A stretch of DNA of 64,000 nucleotides from Mycobacterium branderi. Lineage in GTDB: Bacteria; Actinomycetota; Actinomycetes; Mycobacteriales; Mycobacteriaceae. A model generated the notes under the pieces. It saw only the letters and a program-made list of their open reading frames with translations. It did not search any database and was not told the DNA's origin. The stretch spans positions 1 to 64,000 of the forward strand of contig NZ_AP022606.1 of NCBI RefSeq assembly GCF_010728725.1, given 5' to 3'. Each line of letters begins with the position of its first letter. Position 1 is the first letter of the stretch. Positions 59,661 through 64,000 of this stretch are shown here, piece by piece. The position numbers and the translations under genes were made by a program.

Positions 59661-59740
59661 CGCGAAACCCCCAGCAAGAAAACAATCAACAGCCCGTACG
59701 GCGCCACCGCGGCCAACGTCCACCAGAAATCGCCGCTCAT
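59657..59740 (-). CDS. Membrane micro-protein, 27 aa (copy B)
   Basis: Identical to 12676-12759. Confidence 0.45.
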   Translation of the reverse strand: MSGDFWWTLAAVAPYGLLIVFLLGVSR

Positions 59741-60542
59741 GCGTCGAATCCCTCCGCGGCCAGCTCCCACACCCACTTGCGCAGGAACTCCAACCCGGGC
59801 GGCCGAACATAGGTTGTGGCCGTGGGTATCTGCTCCCCGGTTTTGGGGTGCGTGTAGGTTCCTGGCACGACTTTGAAGTGGTGCGCGTAGCGCTGGTAGG
59901 GCAGGTTGTTGCCCTGCAGCACGCCGGCTCTGCGCAGTTCGCGCATCATGACGTTGCGGCCCCAGCCGAGGATCTTCGACGCCGCGAGCATGGGTAGGTG
60001 CCGTCGGCTTCCATCAGCGCGTCGTAGAACTCGGCCTTGGGCTCGAGCTCGGCGATCCGTTCGTCCTTGGCGGCGAGCATCTTCTGGGCCTCGATGACGG
60101 CGTGGGCCAGCAGTTCGGGGCCGGAAAGTGCGGGCGTGACCGTCTCGGCCTCGCGGGTTCGGATCGCGAAATACGCCTGTGCGGCGGCGACTTCGGGCTT
60201 GTTCGGGTCGCCGTTCATCGCCACGAGGTAGGCGGCGAAGCGGGACAGCTCGCAATCTTCGGCATCAGGCCCCGACGCTGCGACTTTGCGGGATCGCGCA
60301 AAGTGGCGCTGCACGTCGTGTCCTTGGTTCTGCGCGGTCATCATGGCGCGCTGAAGCGGTACGCCGAAGTTGCGCCACGCGCTGTAGCCCATGAGTGGCA
60401 TCAAGTCGCGAGCCGACCAGTACTCGGAGCCGTCTAGGCGGACGCGGCGGATGCGGTCGAACGGCGATGCGCCAGGCTGCGTCTTTTCCAGCGCGGCGAA
60501 GTAGCCGGTCGGCGGCGTGGACTCAGGCATGCGGATGCTCAT
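59737..60542 (-). pseudogene. Antirepressor (copy B, one-base deletion)
   Basis: One base is missing near 59992 (ATGGGTAGG for ATGGAGTAGG), splitting the BRO/DinD-like part from the KilAC domain. Intact at 12756-13562. Confidence 0.75.
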
Positions 60543-60651
60543 CTGGCACCGCCTTCGGGGTGGGCCGCGCCAGAGGTGTGAGCCCGAATCTCTGCCCCTG
60601 GCGCGGCCCGTCTCCTACGCCCAGCGGGTCGCCGTAGTAGTCGGCGCTCAT
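60523..60651 (-). CDS. Small protein between Cro and antirepressor, 42 aa (copy B)
   Basis: Same start as 13559-13672 but one C fewer, so it reads GPRQGQRFGLTPLARPTPKA and ends PDEHPHA, overlapping the antirepressor start by about 20 bases. Which copy is right cannot be decided from sequence alone. Confidence 0.4.
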   Translation of the reverse strand: MSADYYGDPLGVGDGPRQGQRFGLTPLARPTPKAVPDEHPHA

Positions 60652-60887
60652 CACGCAACCTCTTCGGCTGTGAAGCTGGTCGTGATGGCGGCGAGCGGGA
60701 CGCCGAGGGTATCGGCGATCTTGCGGGCCATCTCCGGGGTGCACCGCTTACGGCCGGCCTCAATGTTGGACAGGTGCGGGTGTGTTGTTCCGATGGCGAC
60801 GGCGAACTTGCCTAGTTTCCAGCCGTATGCCTCTCGGAGTGCCTTGATTGTGGCCCCGGTCCTCACCGGATCGTCGTTCCGCTCCAT
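60651..60887 (-). CDS. Cro-like regulator (copy B)
   Basis: Identical to 13672-13908, with the same leaderless promoter arrangement. Confidence 0.8.
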   Translation of the reverse strand: MERNDDPVRTGATIKALREAYGWKLGKFAVAIGTTHPHLSNIEAGRKRCTPEMARKIADTLGVPLAAITTSFTAEEVA

Positions 60888-61079
60888 GCCGACCAACGGT
60901 AGGAACCGATTGGAACTATGTCAAGAACTCGGTGGAAACGATTCCGTGTCGCTCCTATTCATGCTGGTCAGAGCGGAAGTGCAATCCTGTAGTTTCCGGC
61001 GTGTGTTTCCGGTCTTGAGTGGTATCTCGCGTAGATCAGCTACTAGATGTTTCTCAATGTTTCCCTCACGATGGGGGGT
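60888..61079. promoter_or_regulatory. cro/repressor control region (copy B)
   Basis: Identical to 13909-14100, including TTGACA and the GTTTCC repeats. Confidence 0.5.
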
Positions 61080-61730
61080 ATGACCGGCGCGGAATGGAAA
61101 CGGGTGGGTGCGCACATCGTTCAGCGACGCATCGAACTCGGGATGAAGACGACGAAGTCCCTGGCCGAGAGGACGGGCTTGACGCCGCGGATGCTCGGAG
61201 ACATCGAGAACGCGCGACGAACCAACTACTCAGCGGGAACGATCGCGCAGATTGAACTCGCTCTGAAGTGGCGCCCCGGCAGCATCACCGACATCCTCGC
61301 CGGCGGCGAGCCGTCTCCTGTCGAGGAACTGGAGGCAGCTCCGGGGCGTCGTTATGGTTTTCGTGCACGTTCTGAACTTGCGGGTGGGCCCGACCTCGCC
61401 ACTGTGGAGCAGCTGCTGAGAACGGCTGTGGCGTTCGCTGATTTGGTGGAGAGACTTCATGATGCCGAGTTGTCCGCGCGGTGGAAACAGCTCGACCAAG
61501 CCATCACAAAGACCGCTGTCGAACAATTGAGCGACACAGGCAAGCAAACTCAATGGCTGCTGGACCAGCTAGCTCAGCGAATGGCTGATTTACCGCCTGA
61601 TTGTGACCGTCCGGGTGGCGCGGCGTCGCCGGCGGGATCATCGGACGATGTGGAGTCTGGGCTTGCCGACCGGTTCCGGCGGTGGCGCGCTGGCATACCA
61701 CACATCGAAGACCGCGATGAGGGCACGTAG
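61080..61730 (+). CDS. Immunity repressor (copy B)
   Basis: Identical to 14101-14751. Intact in both copies, in line with a maintained lysogen. Confidence 0.8.
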   Translation: MTGAEWKRVGAHIVQRRIELGMKTTKSLAERTGLTPRMLGDIENARRTNYSAGTIAQIELALKWRPGSITDILAGGEPSPVEELEAAPGRRYGFRARSELAGGPDLATVEQLLRTAVAFADLVERLHDAELSARWKQLDQAITKTAVEQLSDTGKQTQWLLDQLAQRMADLPPDCDRPGGAASPAGSSDDVESGLADRFRRWRAGIPHIEDRDEGT

Positions 61731-61893
61731 CAGTGGTTCCGGCCACGACATGAACGGATGCTGGTCGAGACGGTCCAGCAGTTCGCGGCGCAACACATTG
61801 ATGTCGGTGTAGTCCACGTGTTGAATAAGCGGCACGGGGGGAAGCTGACGACCGAAGCGGCCCCCGCGGGGGCGCACCTTTGTCGGCGAACAT
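61638..61893 (-). pseudogene. Small protein between integrase and repressor (copy B)
   Basis: N-terminus reads correctly (MFADKGAPPRGPLRSSASP); one extra C near 61845 then shifts the frame. See 14659-14911. Confidence 0.5.
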
Positions 61894-61929
61894 GCGGAGT
61901 TTTGTCGGCCAGTGCCGGTAGATAGCTGA

Positions 61930-63051
61930 TCACGCGGTTGGGCCCAGCAGTCTCCCGATCGCATCCGCTGCGGCTTGGGGCGCTGCTGCGGTCCAGGTGC
62001 CCGTACAGGTCGATGGTTGTTTTGATCGACTCGTGGCCTAGGTGGCGCTGGATCACCGGCAGCGGAACCCCGGCGGTGATCATCCATGACGCGCACGTGT
62101 GCCGCAGGTCGTGGATGCGCGGCCGTGGCGGTGCGAGCTGAGCCCGCTCGACGGCCGGCCACCACACGTTGGCGCGGAAGTTCGGCGCCCGGACCGGGCC
62201 GCCTGCGGCGCGCGCCGGCCGCGGCCGGGGTTGGTGAACAGCCACTCGCCGCTGTAGTCGAGGTCGTCGAGCACGGAGGCCGGGACGTCGATGGTGCGCA
62301 CCGACCGCTTGGTTTTCGGCGCCCCGAGGTGGTAGCCGCCGCCTCCGCGTTTCCATGCCCGGCTGATGCGGACGGTGTGCTCTGTGCGGTTGACGTCGTA
62401 TGGTCGCAGCGCGGTGACTTCGGAGAGCCGGGCGCCGGAGGCGACGAGGAACCGCACCATCGGCCGCCACGGCTCGGTCACTTCCGCTAGGAGGGCGGCG
62501 AACTCGTCGCGGCTCAGGAATCGCATCTCGTCGCGTTCGGTGCGCGGCAGCCTCACGCCAACAGCGGGGTTGGCGGCGATGTGGCCGGCTTCGACGGCCG
62601 CGTTGAGTGCCGACGACAGGAAGCCGTGGCGGTTGGCGACGGACTTGCCCGACGCGCCGTCGTCGCGCATCTTCTCTACCCATCGGGCGACGTCGTCGCG
62701 CGTCAGCGACGTGAGCGGGATGTGGCCAAGCGTCGGCGCGATGTGGTTGCGCAGGTAGCTGCGATAGTCCTCCGGTGTGCGGCGCTCGACGCCTGAGAGG
62801 TGCTCGATGTGGTGCTCAAGCCATTTCGTCACGGTCGGGCCGCCGCGGATCGGGCGATCGATGCCGTGAACCTGCCGCGCCCGGGCACCGCCGACCGCTT
62901 CGACGAGGCGGCGGAACTCCTCGGCGTCGTTCGGGTCGTCGAGGGAGGTTGAGGTTTCTTGGCCGTCTACGCGGTAGCGGACTTGCCAGTAGGTGCTGCC
63001 GTCGATGCGTTGGCGGCGCCTGATTGTGGCCACGAATATGGACCGTATCAC
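61930..63051 (-). pseudogene. int: Tyrosine integrase (copy B, two small indels)
   Basis: Extra GC near 62213 (GCGCGCGCC for GCGCGCC) and extra G near 61979 (GGGG for GGG) shift the catalytic C-terminus out of frame; the N-terminal 279 or so codons are intact. Both are in G/C runs, so error is likelier than decay. Intact reading at 14948-16066. Confidence 0.8.
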
Positions 63052-63119
63052 GCCCGAAATGTGGACTGCGGTGTGGACGGCTGCTATTCTCCATTTTTAT
63101 AGGGTTTGACCTGCGGTTT

Positions 63120-63146
63120 TGGTGGAGCTGCCGGGAATCGAACCCG
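63120..63146. other. attR core at the tmRNA 3' end
   Basis: Phage DNA with the integrase-side TGTGGAC pair (63060-63078) lies on the left, host tmRNA on the right. The 27 shared bases rebuild the tmRNA acceptor end and T-arm, so the host gene stays functional after integration. Confidence 0.85.
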
Positions 63147-63488
63147 GGTCCTACGGCATTCCCTCAAGGCTTCTCCGTGCGCAGTTCGCCTTGCCCTTAC
63201 TCGGATCTCCCGGTCTCGCGAACTAGCCGGGACGGCGATCCCAGTCGCTGTTTGGTGTCCCGATAGGTCCCGCGACCGAACCTATCGGTTGATCCCTCTA
63301 GCTGACGCCAGGCTCCGGGTCGAGGGAGTTCCCGGTCTGACGGACTAGCTGTCGCTTAGGCAGCGAGAGCGTAGTCGCGCTGATGTGAATCGGCGCTTAT
63401 CTAGTTGCAACGACGCTTACGGTGGTCTCTTGCCTGCACCGGCACGCTTCCCTTGATTCGATGCGCGAAGTCGAAACCGTTCAGCCCC
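63120..63488 (-). ncRNA. ssrA: tmRNA (transfer-messenger RNA)
   Basis: 369 bases from GGGGCTGAACGG (63488 leftward) to the CCA end at 63120; the 3' T-arm GGTTCGATTCCC is visible. The tag reading frame (63394-63356) encodes ADSHQRDYALAA and a stop. Rescues stalled ribosomes. Its last 27 bases are supplied by the phage attachment core. Confidence 0.97.
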
Positions 63489-63586
63489 ATGTCTTCGAGC
63501 ATCCCCACCGACTTTCGGCAGGACAATCAATGGTACGCGGTCTACAACACGAAGCCAGCGAATATTCATCCCTCATCGCGGCCGAC

Positions 63587-63634
63587 ACTGCGGTTTCGTA
63601 CGCGACACGCGGCTCAGGCGTACGAAACCGCAGT
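63587..63634 (-). terminator. 17-bp perfect hairpin after the host gene
   Basis: ACTGCGGTTTCGTACGC (63587-63603) pairs with GCGTACGAAACCGCAGT (63618-63634) around a 14-base loop, 17 bases downstream of the stop of the host gene on the minus strand and about 100 bases before tmRNA. Probable terminator separating the two. The rest of 63489-63651 is non-coding and should hold the tmRNA promoter, for which I see no convincing consensus. Confidence 0.7.
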
Positions 63635-63651
63635 CTCGACGCGTCGGTGGC

Positions 63652-64000
63652 TCAGATCACGTAGTTCAGGTGCTCGACGATCCGCGCGCCGACCTCGCGG
63701 TCGCCGTCCAGCTCGACCGGAGCGCCGACCACCCGCCCGCCGGCCAGCCGGGTGAACAGCAGCCCGTCCATCCGAAGAGTCGCCGTCGGCTCCAACCCAC
63801 CGAAGTCCTCGACCACTCGCCCGCGCCCGTCGACAACTACCCGGATAACCCGCGCCAGCGGCCCTGTCAGCTGAATGACAACCCGCGACCCGTCAGGCGC
63901 TCCGCCGAGTTTGCCGACCACGTAGCCCATGCTCGCCGCCATCTCGTCCAGCGCCAGCCGCGCCGCCGGCGAAGCCAGCTTCGCCTTGGACGCCGGCAGG
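63652..64000 (-). CDS. Host gene, C-terminal part: maleylpyruvate isomerase/mycothiol-dependent-like family
   Basis: Open reading frame entering from the right edge, so the N-terminus is missing. The visible 115 residues (KAKLASPAARLALDEMAASM, VVIQLTGPLARVIRVVVDGR, ATLRMDGLLFTRLAGGR ... ARIVEHLNYVI) resemble the C-terminal SCP2-like domain of actinobacterial maleylpyruvate isomerase-family proteins. A gene of this kind lies next to ssr in M. tuberculosis (Rv3099c position, from memory). Chromosomal, not phage. Confidence 0.65.
   Translation of the reverse strand, partial: LPASKAKLASPAARLALDEMAASMGYVVGKLGGAPDGSRVVIQLTGPLARVIRVVVDGRGRVVEDFGGLEPTATLRMDGLLFTRLAGGRVVGAPVELDGDREVGARIVEHLNYVI

Larger units (their letters stand above)
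16135..63146. mobile_element. Integrated siphovirus prophage, about 47 kb
   Basis: From the attachment core at 16135-16161 to attR at 63120-63146 is one complete phage genome: accessory genes, lysis, tail, head, packaging, early/recombination genes, immunity and integrase. It is inserted at the 3' end of host tmRNA. The left boundary shown is an attP-type junction with copy A, not host DNA, so the true attL is outside the window or was lost in assembly. Confidence 0.9.
47090..63146. repeat. Copy B of the 16-kb direct repeat, joined to host DNA
   Basis: Same gene set as 68-16161, but flanked on the left by terminase and on the right by host tmRNA. Indels relative to copy A are scattered, mostly one or two bases, and break gene 5 of the arm (48902), the initiator, the exonuclease, the antirepressor and the integrase, all intact or differently broken in copy A. 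Confidence 0.95.

Noticed and set aside
14948..63051. Integrase and several other genes as true pseudogenes in copy B
   Set aside because: Each is intact in copy A, and the lesions are small indels in homopolymers, so they are listed as frameshifted copies but not interpreted as biological decay.
1..64000. CRISPR arrays, rRNA, ordinary tRNA genes and insertion sequences
   Set aside because: No regularly spaced repeats, no rRNA or complete tRNA, and no transposase found. The only tRNA-like sequence is the tmRNA end and its copy in the attachment core.

Overview
The window is GC-rich mycobacterial DNA holding a siphovirus-type prophage of about 47 kb, integrated into the 3' end of the host tmRNA gene (ssrA), plus about 0.9 kb of host chromosome at the right edge. 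The tmRNA tag reads ADSHQRDYALAA, the form I know from slow-growing mycobacteria. The prophage also carries a PPE-SVP-like gene, which fits a slow grower with an ESX-5-type secretion system. The species cannot be fixed from this window.

Layout: 1-67 is not biological. It reads as an Oxford Nanopore adapter plus native barcode 10, so the window begins at a contig end. 68-16161 (copy A) and 47090-63146 (copy B) are the same 16-kb phage early/lysogeny arm: HNH nuclease, HicAB toxin-antitoxin, replication initiator with internal iterons, WhiB, DUF3310, DUF2303, RecT and YqaJ recombination genes, a second HNH nuclease, antirepressor, Cro, repressor and tyrosine integrase. 16162-47089 is present once: accessory genes next to the attachment site (a small plus-strand membrane/secreted group and a minus-strand PPE gene), lysis genes, a papain-like/PLD gene group, minor tail genes, tape measure, tail chaperones, major tail protein, connectors, capsid, decoration protein, capsid protease, portal and terminase. 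63120-63488 is tmRNA and 63652-64000 is the end of a host gene.

Genes run almost entirely on the minus strand, many with overlapping stop/start codons. The late operon runs from terminase (47042) down to PPE (17365). The early operon runs from Cro (13908) leftward, diverging from the plus-strand repressor (14101-14751). The plus-strand HicAB pair interrupts it near the far end.

The repeat has two explanations. Copy A ends in an intact attP (core 16135-16161, with TGTGGAC arm repeats on both sides), while copy B ends in attR joined to host tmRNA. Either two prophages sit in tandem, or reads from excised or packaged phage DNA were joined to the integrated prophage. Copy A starts directly after the sequencing adapter, at the HNH/terminase gap where cos is expected, which favours a read that began at the physical end of packaged virion DNA. 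If so the prophage is inducible. The copies differ by scattered one- or two-base indels, mostly in homopolymers, that break different genes in each copy. Most look like uncorrected long-read errors, and reading both copies together restores nearly every gene.

Points of most interest: a PPE protein encoded by a phage; a hairpin-forming insertion of about 52 bp splitting a tail gene; an endolysin with a secretion signal and two catalytic domains; a papain-like/PLD gene group; and lambda-O-like iterons in the initiator gene.
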